Assembly: GCA_016296065.1 (NCBI GenBank)
Contig: JAEDKA010000002.1
Location: 62,001 to 126,000 of the forward strand
Reading direction: 5' to 3'
Source: Kiritimatiellia bacterium
GTDB lineage: Bacteria > Verrucomicrobiota > Kiritimatiellia > RFP12 > UBA1067
Length of the DNA stretch: 64,000 bases
Both the position numbers and the translations under genes were made by a program. Shown in pieces: positions 15,370 through 22,352 of the stretch. Position 1 is the stretch's first letter; the number at the start of each line of letters is the position of its first letter. The notes under the pieces were generated by a model. It saw only the letters and a program-made list of their open reading frames with translations, was not told the DNA's origin and made no database searches.

Positions 15370-15849
15370 ATGGAAGAGGAAGTGATAACATTTCTTTCGG
15401 ACGAGCGCACGGAAATCGGGCGCATCGTTAAGTCGCAGGCTTTGGGCTTTGGCTTCGACTGGCAGTCCAGTGAGGGAGCGGTGCTGAATATTGACAGTGC
15501 TGTCGTTGCGGTCGGAATGGATGAAGCGAGCGCCGAGGCGATATTGAGTAGGACTGTGTCCCCGCAGTTCGGAGAGCAGGAGTCGTGCGCCACCTACGCA
15601 CTCGACGCGTCGCGTCCGATTATAGACGAGGATGGCGGCGAATGTCCTTATGTCGGCGAGTCCCTGGCGGACTGGATACTCTGCGAGCACTGTCTCTATG
15701 GACGCGGCCGGATAACAGTTCTTGGTGACGACGGAATGCTCCCTGCCGAATTGCAATTGATCGAGCATTTGTTCGAGAAGCTTATGGTGTCGCTCATCAA
15801 GAGAGATGGATCGCCTCGCGCCGAGGCGACGCTGACTACAGAATGTTGA
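15370..15849 (+). CDS. Unknown acidic protein (159 aa)
   Basis: An acidic soluble protein with no recognised motif. Features: beta-like QALGFGFDWQSSEGAVLNID, a cysteine trio (ESCATYALDAS, GGECPY, CEHCLYGRG) and a helical C-terminus with LPAELQLIEHLFEKLMVSL. The start has only a weak GAGG upstream; an overlapping ATG at 15357 in another frame gives a short arginine-rich frame and is not preferred. Single-gene unit between A7 and A8. Confidence 0.5.
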   Translation: MEEEVITFLSDERTEIGRIVKSQALGFGFDWQSSEGAVLNIDSAVVAVGMDEASAEAILSRTVSPQFGEQESCATYALDASRPIIDEDGGECPYVGESLADWILCEHCLYGRGRITVLGDDGMLPAELQLIEHLFEKLMVSLIKRDGSPRAEATLTTEC

Positions 15850-15851
15850 GG

Positions 15852-15908
15852 AAATGTCGCTCCGCCGGCGACAAGGGGAGGGGCGGGTTTTGGTAGAATA
15901 GGCGGCGT
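15852..15908 (+). repeat. Family A promoter-hairpin repeat, copy A8
   Basis: AAATGTCGCTCCGCCGGCGA then CAAGGGG; TTTTGGTAGAATAGGCGGCG with TAGAAT at 15894-15899. Promoter for the Sel1/J-domain/HIRAN operon. Confidence 0.8.
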
Positions 15909-15932
15909 AAAACAAAACGAAAGGAGATTGGC

Positions 15933-16574
15933 ATGAAGCATGCAACGAAATACGGCGAGGCGGCGCAGATAACCGGCGGCCAGGTCGCCGAATCCGGCGA
16001 CGAAGACGCGCGTCGGGCGTGGGCGGATCAGAAACGCGACTGCGCGGAGGCGGAGTACTTTCTCGGCGAGTGCCATGACTTCGGCGAGCACGGCCTTTCC
16101 AAGGACGATGCGCTCGCGCGCTACTGGTACGAGCGAGCGGCGCGGCATGGCGATGTGTGCGCGATGACGAATCTCGGCTACATGTTCGCGCACGGCAACG
16201 GAGTCGAGGTGGACGGCGAGAAGTCGGTCGGGTGGTACGAGCTCGCGTCGGCGAACGGCAGCTATCTTGCAATGGGAAATCTTGCCTATTTCCATCTCAC
16301 GGGCATATTCGTCGGCAAGGCGGATCCCGTGAAGGCCGTGCGGTTGTACGAGAAGGTCGTCAAGATGGAGCCGGAGTGCGAGTGCTACAAGTACGACCTC
16401 GGGACCTGCTACGAGAACGGTGTGGGTACGGCGGTCGACATGGAGCGAGCGATTGCGCTCTATCGTGACGCGGCGCGGCTCGGGTCAGGACTTGCAAAGA
16501 AGGCGCTCAAGCGCCTTGGTGTAGACCGGAATGTTGAGTGCGGAACAGGGAAAGCGGAAGGAGTCGCGGTATGA
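15933..16574 (+). CDS. Sel1-repeat protein
   Basis: The 213-residue soluble protein is made almost wholly of Sel1-like repeats: AEAEYFLGECHDFGEHGLSK, DDALARYWYERAARHGD, CAMTNLGYMFAHGNGVEVDG, MGNLAYFHLTG, and YDLGTCYENGVGTAVDMERA at roughly residues 35-200. Such solenoids scaffold other proteins. Ribosome site AAAGGAGA. It is first in a tight operon: its TGA overlaps the ATG of the J-domain gene by 4 bases. It is related in type to the Sel1 protein at 1291, which likewise has a family A promoter and a 4-base-coupled partner. Confidence 0.8.
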   Translation: MKHATKYGEAAQITGGQVAESGDEDARRAWADQKRDCAEAEYFLGECHDFGEHGLSKDDALARYWYERAARHGDVCAMTNLGYMFAHGNGVEVDGEKSVGWYELASANGSYLAMGNLAYFHLTGIFVGKADPVKAVRLYEKVVKMEPECECYKYDLGTCYENGVGTAVDMERAIALYRDAARLGSGLAKKALKRLGVDRNVECGTGKAEGVAV

Positions 16575-17383
16575 ACGAACTTGGAATGAACGAGGAATGG
16601 ACGAAGGCGAAGATGCGCGAGGGATATCTCCGCGAGAAGTGCGCCGAAGAGGTGGAGGAGTACATGCACCTCACGACATGCGTCGGGCCGAACTTGAAGA
16701 CGCAGTACATGCTGTGCATCGGACAGCTTGAGTACCGCGTCTTCCAGCTCAAGACGGACGTCGCGCGTTGGCAGCGGCGCTTCACGCTGAGGCAGCAGGC
16801 GCTGAACCGGGGCGAGACGCCGAACCTGGTCCAGATCGAGGCGCAGTTGGACGAGGAGTTCCAGGACTACCTTCGCCAGGTCAAGGAACATCTTGCGGCG
16901 ATCAAGGCCGCCGCGCAGCATGCGTCCATGGCAAGATTAAGCGACGAGGAGACGTCGGCGATCCGCGTTAACTACTTGAAGGCCGTCAAGCGGCTGCATC
17001 CGGACATCAACCCCGGTTTGCCCAAGGGCGCGGCGGAGCTGTGGAACAAGATACAGGAGGCCTATGCGAACGGAGACTGGAAGGAGCTTGAGTTTCTCGT
17101 TGCGATGGTCGACGGTGTGCTCGGTGGCGCGGCGACCGTTCCCGAAGACGGCGATGCCCTTGAGGCGTTGAAGAAGTCCATCGCGCGCCTCGAAAAGAGT
17201 CTTGAGGAGCTTAAGGAGCGGAGGAAGAATCTTGAACAACAGGAGCCGTTCGTCTGGAAGGACTTTCTGGGCGACGAGGAAGAGGTGGCCTTGCGGCAGG
17301 CGGTCCTTAACAAGAAGATCGCGGAGCTCGAGGAGGTCGTTTCGGAATACGAATCGCTTTGGAGCGCGAAGGAGGTGGCGTAG
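16571..17383 (+). CDS. J-domain-like coiled-coil protein
   Basis: The 270-residue protein starts at ATG 16571, overlapping the preceding stop. Residues about 130-180 carry a J-domain core with the diagnostic HPD: YLKAVKRLHPDINP, then WNKIQEAYANGDWKELEFLV. The J-domain is the DnaK/Hsp70-stimulating module. The N-terminal 120 residues (KTDVARWQRRFTLRQQALNR and others) and the C-terminal 80 residues (ALKKSIARLEKSLEELKERR) are long coiled coils. No glycine/phenylalanine-rich or zinc regions are present, so it is not DnaJ itself. In operon with Sel1 and HIRAN proteins, it may deliver a specific client to Hsp70. Confidence 0.72.
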   Translation: MNELGMNEEWTKAKMREGYLREKCAEEVEEYMHLTTCVGPNLKTQYMLCIGQLEYRVFQLKTDVARWQRRFTLRQQALNRGETPNLVQIEAQLDEEFQDYLRQVKEHLAAIKAAAQHASMARLSDEETSAIRVNYLKAVKRLHPDINPGLPKGAAELWNKIQEAYANGDWKELEFLVAMVDGVLGGAATVPEDGDALEALKKSIARLEKSLEELKERRKNLEQQEPFVWKDFLGDEEEVALRQAVLNKKIAELEEVVSEYESLWSAKEVA

Positions 17384-17384
17384 A

Positions 17385-17777
17385 ATGGCAGGGGAACTTG
17401 TGATCAGCGACAGGAACTGGCTCGACGTCCGAAATTCGGCGTCGTCGGTTCCGATGCCGTTTTCGCACGAGGTATTCCTCAAGGAGTGCCACGTCGCGGG
17501 GACGATGCACGTTGACGACGTTCTGTACAAGACGAAGTCCGTCGACGTCGGCGCTCCGCTCGTGCTGAAGCGCGAGCCGGAGAACGGTTACGACGAGCTG
17601 GCGATCCGCGTTGAGACCGCCGCGGGCGAGGGCATCGGGTGGGTGCCTAAAAAGCACAACGACGTCCTTGCGCGGCTGATGGACGCCGGAAAGCTCCTCG
17701 TCGCGAAGGTCGTCCATAAGGAACTCGAGGACCACTGGCTGAACATGAGAATCGAGATATTCCTGAAGGACATATGA
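17385..17777 (+). CDS. HIRAN-domain protein
   Basis: The 130-residue protein is essentially a single HIRAN domain: FLKECHVAGTMHVDD, a central LVLKREPENGYDELAIRVET, then GIGWVPKKHNDVLARLMDAG and LLVAKVV. HIRAN domains bind DNA ends or stalled forks when attached to helicases such as HLTF; stand-alone bacterial versions are poorly studied. The start lies 1 base after the previous stop, with GGAGG upstream. The stop TGA is 5 bases before a TGGTAGAAT box for the next gene. Confidence 0.8.
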   Translation: MAGELVISDRNWLDVRNSASSVPMPFSHEVFLKECHVAGTMHVDDVLYKTKSVDVGAPLVLKREPENGYDELAIRVETAAGEGIGWVPKKHNDVLARLMDAGKLLVAKVVHKELEDHWLNMRIEIFLKDI

Positions 17778-17782
17778 CATGG

Positions 17783-17788
17783 TAGAAT
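17783..17788 (+). promoter_or_regulatory. Family A-type -10 box (TAGAAT) without hairpin
   Basis: CATGGTAGAATTGTCGTC shares GGTAGAATNG with the family A promoter half. It overlaps the end of the HIRAN gene and lies 34 bases before the next start codon. Confidence 0.5.
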
Positions 17789-17821
17789 TGTCGTCAAAAG
17801 GAGGAGAAAACGAGGAGGATT

Positions 17822-18445
17822 ATGAACAAGCGCATTAAACAGCTGACGATCGCCGACAGGGTGCCTGGATTTACGAGATACGCAGAGTTCTTCGACCGGC
17901 TTGGTGGTGCTGGCTCTCCCATCCGTCCGTCGCGAGAGGAGAAGGAGCGCCTTGTCGAGCGGCTGTCGCAAATCAGAGGTCGGCCGCGTTACCTTTTCGA
18001 CGGTGTGCGCGAGGACATCCTGTCGACTGCGGAGGTCAGGGAATGCCGGCGATTCCCCGACGGACGGCTGTACGTCCGCTACGAAGTGGAAGCAATGCTG
18101 ACCGACGGGAGTTGGGACGGTCCGCATGAGCTGCTTACGGCATGGGGCACCGACGGGCGGCTTGACGCCTATACCTTCTTGCATGGCACCGGACGTGGCA
18201 CGGAGGTCGCGGCGACATTGCACTTGGCCTGTAATGTCGATGGTTATGGCGACGAATACGTGAGCGACGTGGGCAGCGTCCTTGCGTTCGCCGAAGAGAT
18301 GGACATCGGCGATGGGGTTGTCGTCGGGAACGACGAGTGCTGCGGTGAGTTCATGATGGCGACGAAGGAGAAGTGCGGCATCCGGCTCTGTTGGCAGGTC
18401 TTCGCATCCCCGTGGATCTTCTTCGCGTTCGTGCGTCGGGCTTGA
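17822..18445 (+). CDS. Unknown protein, probably frame-shifted near its 3' end
   Basis: The 207-residue protein has a strong ribosome site (GAGGAGGATT). The N-terminal 70 residues are helical and charged; the middle looks beta-rich (LYVRYEVEAMLTDGSWDGP, LLTAWGTDGRLDAY). The frame ends GIRLCWQVFASPWIFFAFVRRA. The +1 frame across the stop is also open from about 18357 and continues directly as LERASEAIRTYFDKGIL into the ORF at 18519. One interrupted gene 17822-18848 is therefore plausible. No family recognised. Confidence 0.5.
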   Translation: MNKRIKQLTIADRVPGFTRYAEFFDRLGGAGSPIRPSREEKERLVERLSQIRGRPRYLFDGVREDILSTAEVRECRRFPDGRLYVRYEVEAMLTDGSWDGPHELLTAWGTDGRLDAYTFLHGTGRGTEVAATLHLACNVDGYGDEYVSDVGSVLAFAEEMDIGDGVVVGNDECCGEFMMATKEKCGIRLCWQVFASPWIFFAFVRRA

Positions 18446-18518
18446 GCGTGCGTCGGAGGCGATCCGCACCTACTTCGACAAGGGGATCCTTGGCATACAG
18501 GATTTTTGCGAATGGGAG

Positions 18519-18848
18519 ATGGCGGAGGAATACGATGAACAATCCGGGCTCGTGACATTCCACATTTCGCGCGAACTGCGGCGCGACCTTCTGCGTGCAA
18601 TGCGCAAAGGCGACAGGATTGCAGAGCAGACGCTCCGCGACGCGGGGGTGAAAAATTCTGGCGCAATGGACGAACAGGAGGTCCGCGTTCCGTATGCTCC
18701 GTATCGAAAGATGCTGTCCACGCTTCGGGAAGCGCTTGACGATATCAAGCCAAGAGAAGAGTATCGTCGGCTCCAACTTTATCTCGCGCTTCGTGATGAT
18801 GAGCTGGCGCAGAACAATCTAGGTAATATATACAGAAAATCAAAATAG
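18519..18848 (+). CDS. C-terminal part of the preceding gene or separate small protein
   Basis: The ATG-initiated frame encodes 109 residues with helical segments LRRDLLRAMRKGDRIAEQTL and YRRLQLYLALRDDELAQNNL. The same frame is open upstream for about 54 codons with a coding-like translation but no good start codon, and no ribosome site precedes ATG 18519. I interpret it as the 3' end of the gene starting at 17822, displaced by a frameshift around 18440. Confidence 0.4.
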   Translation: MAEEYDEQSGLVTFHISRELRRDLLRAMRKGDRIAEQTLRDAGVKNSGAMDEQEVRVPYAPYRKMLSTLREALDDIKPREEYRRLQLYLALRDDELAQNNLGNIYRKSK

Positions 18849-18902
18849 CGGTTAGCCGTGAGTACGGACTTTCCGAAAACTGGGAGGAGATTGATTTGAC
18901 AT

Positions 18903-18993
18903 GTGGCTGGCGAATGGTATTAGCATCGCCTCGGACGTAAAGGGCAATGGGTCGGGAAACCGGCATAGCTCATGCAAGAGATTCGCCAGCCAC
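18903..18993 (+). ncRNA. Candidate structured RNA with 13-bp perfect closing stem
   Basis: GTGGCTGGCGAAT (18903-18915) is perfectly complementary to ATTCGCCAGCCAC (18981-18993), followed by TTTTAT. The 65-base interior can form GTCGG-GAAA-CCGGC (tetraloop hairpin) and GCAT-AGCTC-ATGC. TTGACA lies at 18895-18900. It ends 50 bases before the ankyrin/transposase ORF, so it could be a terminator-like leader, a free small RNA, or a palindromic mobile remnant. It does not match tRNA, SRP or GEMM c-di-GMP riboswitch patterns I could recall. Confidence 0.5.
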
Positions 18994-19043
18994 TTTTATC
19001 TGACAGTAATGAAATGGTGGCGCACTAACAGGAGAAGTGCACG

Positions 19044-19973
19044 ATGAGAACCAACGAAGCGACAACTGACGACAAGTTCTGGACGGAACTTGCTCGCGCC
19101 GGGGAAGCGGGCGACATGAAGCGGTTCAACGAGCTGTTGGATTCTATCGGCAAGATACAGATCAGCACAGTCAACGATTTTGACTCTGGATTCTGGACGC
19201 CGCTCATGCATGCCGTCGAAGATGGCGATCTGAAGCGTTTTGATGAGCTAATTGCTGATGGTGCGGATGTCAACGTAGGTAATTTTGAAACAGAGACATA
19301 CCCCATTACCCTTGCTGCCGAATATGGTCGTGATGAGATGTTCTTCCGCCTGGTTGAGCTTGGCGCCAGCATGGACGTGGACCAGTATTGCTGCCCATGC
19401 TGCGATATGTGGTATGGATTCAATCCTGCAGATCTGTTTGTTCTCGCAATGGAGGCGGGAAGTGTGAAAATTGCTCGCTATCTCAGCTTCATGGGAGTGC
19501 GTCCGTGGTCGTCTACGCGGTCGCTTCGCAACTGCGGGGATACTGTCCGTGAAGTGGCGAAAGCCTCAGGGAATGGGGATTTTCTCAGGCGCGTCATTAT
19601 GACGAAAGAGCTCGCACAGGGGTACATCACGAGATGGCGCGTCGAGGAAACGATAAGGTTCATCAAGCAGTCGTACCGTCTGGAGCACATGAGGCTGCTG
19701 GACTTCCAGCGGCTGAGGAACATGGCGGCGCTTGTCGTGGCTGTGGCGTACTTCGCGGCGGCCTGGCTCGGCAAGAAGGTGAAGCTCGACGCGCTCGCCA
19801 GGCACGTCGCAAAGGTCTCGCGCAAAATGTTCGAGGTGCCGGAGTTCTTCTACTACGCAATCGCGGACGGCCTCCGCTGGCTCTTCGTGCGCCACGGGAA
19901 GTGGCGCGGATGGAAGTGCCCGCGAGAGGAATGCGGCGACTTGCAGATGGAGTTCGAGCTGCTGACGGGATGA
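19044..19973 (+). CDS. Ankyrin-repeat protein fused to the C-terminal end of an IS4-type transposase
   Basis: The 309-residue chimera has two parts. Residues 1-185 hold degenerate ankyrin repeats: WTPLMHAVEDGDLKRFDELI, ADGADVN, ITLAAEYGRDEMFFRLVELG and AMEAGSVKIARYLSFMG. From about residue 190 the sequence switches to the closing part of an IS4-type DDE transposase: YITRWRVEETIRFIKQSYRL followed by RLLDFQRLRNMAALVVAVAY, including the conserved Y..RW..E....K that carries the final catalytic glutamate. The start has AGGAGA. This is not a normal domain pairing; it looks like an IS remnant joined in frame to a truncated host gene at about 19,600. The product may be non-functional. Confidence 0.75.
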   Translation: MRTNEATTDDKFWTELARAGEAGDMKRFNELLDSIGKIQISTVNDFDSGFWTPLMHAVEDGDLKRFDELIADGADVNVGNFETETYPITLAAEYGRDEMFFRLVELGASMDVDQYCCPCCDMWYGFNPADLFVLAMEAGSVKIARYLSFMGVRPWSSTRSLRNCGDTVREVAKASGNGDFLRRVIMTKELAQGYITRWRVEETIRFIKQSYRLEHMRLLDFQRLRNMAALVVAVAYFAAAWLGKKVKLDALARHVAKVSRKMFEVPEFFYYAIADGLRWLFVRHGKWRGWKCPREECGDLQMEFELLTG

Positions 19974-20064
19974 CGGCACTCGCATTCGCGGCAAAACATA
20001 CTCCAAAAACCCTCCGAAGCCCGCAAAAACGCGCAAGGCCCTCCAAGGGCTCGGTAGCGTTTCC

Positions 20065-20084
20065 CAAAGGTGGGGATATTCCAG
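20065..20084 (+). repeat. Probable right end of the IS4-type remnant
   Basis: CAAAGGTGGGGATATTCCAG, identical to 5545-5564. It lies 92 bases past the transposase stop, where an IS terminal inverted repeat is expected. No left end is visible because the 5' part of the element has gone. Confidence 0.55.
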
Positions 20085-20122
20085 TGATCGAGGTGTCTTG
20101 AGCGGAGACGCGCGGATTTTGA

Positions 20123-20128
20123 TATAAT
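20123..20128 (+). promoter_or_regulatory. -10 box with leaderless start
   Basis: TTTTGATATAATAGTCGCATG: the hexamer ends 6 bases before ATG 20135 and there is no ribosome site. Confidence 0.65.
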
Positions 20129-20134
20129 AGTCGC

Positions 20135-20917
20135 ATGGCGCAGGAAAACGACAGTAGCAATCGTCCGTTCCTCCGCGGCAGGGCCGTGGGGAGGGTGCTC
20201 TCGTTCGCGCTTGTCCTCTCGCTTGCGGCTGCCGCAGCCTGCGCGCAGCTTGCGCTTCGCGGTGCGCGGCCCGCAGGTGCGCCGGCGATGGCCGAAGGTG
20301 CGCTAGCCGCGCTCGGCGGACTGAGGTCCATCGCGGCGGAGGTCGTGTGGTTCCGCGCGGACCGCCTGCAGGACGAGGGGCGCTACGTCGAGCTCGCGCA
20401 GCTCGCGTCCACGCTCGCCTACCTGGAGCCGCACACCCCCGAGGTGTGGAGCCACGCGGCGTGGAACCTCGCGTACAACATCTCGATAATGATGCCGACC
20501 CCAGAGGACCGCTGGCGCTGGGTCCATGCGGCGATACGCCTCCTCCGCGACAAGGGCCTCGCGCTGAATCCGCTGGAAAGCGAGCTGTACCGCGAGCTCG
20601 CGTGGATGTTCGAGCTGAAGCTCGGCACGGACCTCGACTCGGCCGCGGGCGTGTACCGCGAGAAGTGGCGCGAGATAGTGAAGGACGTCGAGCGTCGCGG
20701 CGCGTGGCCGGAGATAAGGATGGACGGCGCGGTCGTCGGGGAGGTGCGGCGCGGATACGGAATCGACGACGTGGCGGACCCGCAGTTCTCCGCCGTCTAC
20801 TGGGCGCACATCGGACGCACCGTGGCGACGAAGAAGGAGGATTTCCTCTTCCTCAATGAGATCATCAGGCAGGCGCGTCAGATATACTTCAGAAAGCGCT
20901 CGGAAGCCGGGCGGTGA
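20135..20917 (+). CDS. Membrane-anchored helical-repeat protein of a PVC-type family
   Basis: The 260-residue protein has an N-terminal membrane anchor (VLSFALVLSLAAAAACAQLA, residues 20-39). It then reads AALGGLRSIAAEVVWFRADR, LQDEGRYVELAQLAS, LEPHTPEVWSHAAWNLAYNI and PEDRWRWVHAAIRLLRDKGL, then LNPLESELYRELAWMFELKL. I recall this pattern (LGG.RGIA.D.LW.RAD.LQ..GRY.EL.QL) as a TPR-like family in Verrucomicrobia, Planctomycetes and some deltaproteobacteria. It is probably periplasmic-facing with an unknown partner. The start follows the -10 box directly. Confidence 0.65.
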   Translation: MAQENDSSNRPFLRGRAVGRVLSFALVLSLAAAAACAQLALRGARPAGAPAMAEGALAALGGLRSIAAEVVWFRADRLQDEGRYVELAQLASTLAYLEPHTPEVWSHAAWNLAYNISIMMPTPEDRWRWVHAAIRLLRDKGLALNPLESELYRELAWMFELKLGTDLDSAAGVYREKWREIVKDVERRGAWPEIRMDGAVVGEVRRGYGIDDVADPQFSAVYWAHIGRTVATKKEDFLFLNEIIRQARQIYFRKRSEAGR

Positions 20918-20926
20918 ACAGCCGAG

Positions 20927-21313
20927 CTAGAACCTGTGGATGCATGCGGTCACCTTGCCGAAGTAGTCGAGTTCCTGTCCGGGCTTTAGTCGGATCGTCG
21001 GGAAGTCGGGGTTCGCCGGTTCCAGGCGGACGCCGTTGGCGTCCTTGCGGTAGGTCTTCACCGTGAACTCGCCGTCCACCGATGCGATGATGACGTCGCC
21101 CGAGGCCGGGCGCAGCGAGCGGTCCACGACAAGAAGGTCCTTGTCGTGGATTCCCGCGCCAATCATGGAGTCTCCGCTGACCTTGACGAAGAACGTCGCC
21201 GCAGGGCGCTTGACAAGGAACTCGTTGAGGTCGAGCGGCGGCTCCTGGTACTGTTCGGCCGGCGAGGGGAACCCCGCGGCCACCGAGCCGGAAACCTTTG
21301 TCTTTGCTGGCAT
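20927..21313 (-). CDS. umuD: UmuD-like S24 self-cleaving peptidase
   Basis: The 128-residue protein matches UmuD/LexA C-terminal peptidases. The cleavage site AAGFPSPA is at residues 12-19 (Ala-Gly bond), the catalytic serine in VSGDSMIGAGI near residue 49, and the catalytic lysine in FTVKTYRK near residue 86. UmuD processing activates translesion polymerase V during the SOS response. No umuC follows; the gene ends 10 bases after the convergent gene's stop. It lies 14 bases downstream of an aldo/keto reductase gene on the same strand and may share its transcript. No LexA box was identified upstream. Confidence 0.87.
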   Translation of the reverse strand: MPAKTKVSGSVAAGFPSPAEQYQEPPLDLNEFLVKRPAATFFVKVSGDSMIGAGIHDKDLLVVDRSLRPASGDVIIASVDGEFTVKTYRKDANGVRLEPANPDFPTIRLKPGQELDYFGKVTACIHRF

Positions 21314-21327
21314 GGTGGCTCCAGTCT

Positions 21328-22305
21328 TCAGACCGGACGCGGCACCGCGCCAGATATCTCGTGCGCGCGGTACGGTTCTTCGAGGTACTTGACTTCGTCG
21401 GACGAAAGCTCGAGGTCCACGGACCTCACGGCGTCGTCGAAGTGGCGTGCATTCGTGGCGCCGACGATCGGCGCGGCAACGCCCTTGGCGAAGTGCCAGG
21501 CGAGCGCGATCTCGCTCATCGTGACCGCGCGCCGCCTGGCGAGCTCGGCAACGCGTCCGACTATGACGATGTCGCTGTCCTTCGAGCGGTCGTACTTGCG
21601 GTGCAGTATCTTGTCCGTCGCGTCGCGCCTGGATCCGCTGTCCCATCCTGGGTGCGTGAGGTGCCCGCCGGCGAGCGGGGAGTAGGGGATGCGCGAGACG
21701 CCGTACTGCTCCGCCACGGGTATGAGGTCGCGCTCGTCCTCGCGGTAGAGGAGGTTGTAGTGGTCCTGCAGCGTCGAGAAGAGCGTGAGCCCGTTGCGCT
21801 CTGCGCACAGCTGCAGGTTGTGGAACTGGTAGCCGTACATGGCGGATGCGCCCAGGGCGCGCACCTTGCCGGACTTTACGAGCGCGTCGAGCGCCGACAT
21901 CGTCTCCTCCATCGGCGTCGCATAGTCGAAGCGGTGTATCTGGTAGAGGTCGAGGTAGTCGGTCCCGAGTCTGGAGAGGGTGCCGTCTATCTCGCGTTCG
22001 ATCGCCTTCTTCGACAGGTGCCCGTCGTTGAAATAGACCTTGGACGCGATGACGACTTTGTCGCGCCTGACGCCGAGGTCCCTGAGCGCGTTGCCCAGGA
22101 ACTCCTCGCTCGTCCCGTGCGCGTAGCAGTTCGCGGTGTCGAAGAAATTGACTCCGAGGTCGATTGCGTGGCCAATCATCTTCGTCGTCTCGTCCTGCGG
22201 AAGAGTCCAGAGGTGGAAGTCCTCCGAGGCCTTGCCGTACGACATGCAGCCGACGCAGATGCGGCTGACTTCTATTCCTGTGCTGCCAAGCTTAGCGTAT
22301 TTCAT
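21328..22305 (-). CDS. Aldo/keto reductase
   Basis: The 325-residue NAD(P)H-dependent oxidoreductase shows the AKR tetrad: FFDTANCYAHG (Asp and Tyr, residues about 55-65), IASKVYF (Lys about 88) and YQIHRFD (His about 123). It also has the LGASAMYGYQ and SEIALAWH segments with the C-terminal GATNARHFDDAV cofactor region. Length and order match the AKR/YajO-like soluble enzymes acting on carbonyl compounds; the substrate is unknown. Its promoter (22347-22352 minus) overlaps the stop codon of the upstream radical SAM gene. Confidence 0.92.
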   Translation of the reverse strand: MKYAKLGSTGIEVSRICVGCMSYGKASEDFHLWTLPQDETTKMIGHAIDLGVNFFDTANCYAHGTSEEFLGNALRDLGVRRDKVVIASKVYFNDGHLSKKAIEREIDGTLSRLGTDYLDLYQIHRFDYATPMEETMSALDALVKSGKVRALGASAMYGYQFHNLQLCAERNGLTLFSTLQDHYNLLYREDERDLIPVAEQYGVSRIPYSPLAGGHLTHPGWDSGSRRDATDKILHRKYDRSKDSDIVIVGRVAELARRRAVTMSEIALAWHFAKGVAAPIVGATNARHFDDAVRSVDLELSSDEVKYLEEPYRAHEISGAVPRPV

Positions 22306-22346
22306 GCATGTGTCTCCAATGTGCGCTTGTTTCGTCGAACGCGGTC

Positions 22347-22352
22347 ATTATA
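22347..22352 (-). promoter_or_regulatory. -10 box overlapping the radical SAM stop codon
   Basis: On the minus strand the sequence reads AAAATGATATAATGACC. TATAAT contains the TAA stop (22348-22350) of the radical SAM gene and probably serves the aldo/keto reductase, 41 bases downstream. Confidence 0.6.

Noticed and set aside
9969..15908. Integron attC array
   Set aside because: Cassette-like layout with palindromes between genes, but the repeats lack RYYYAAC/GTTRRRY core sites and no integrase is present; they contain a promoter, unlike attC.
18903..18993. c-di-GMP (GEMM) riboswitch
   Set aside because: GGACGTAAAGGGCAATGGG superficially resembles the GEMM core, but the expected GCAAAGCC pairing, tetraloop receptor and spacing are not satisfied.
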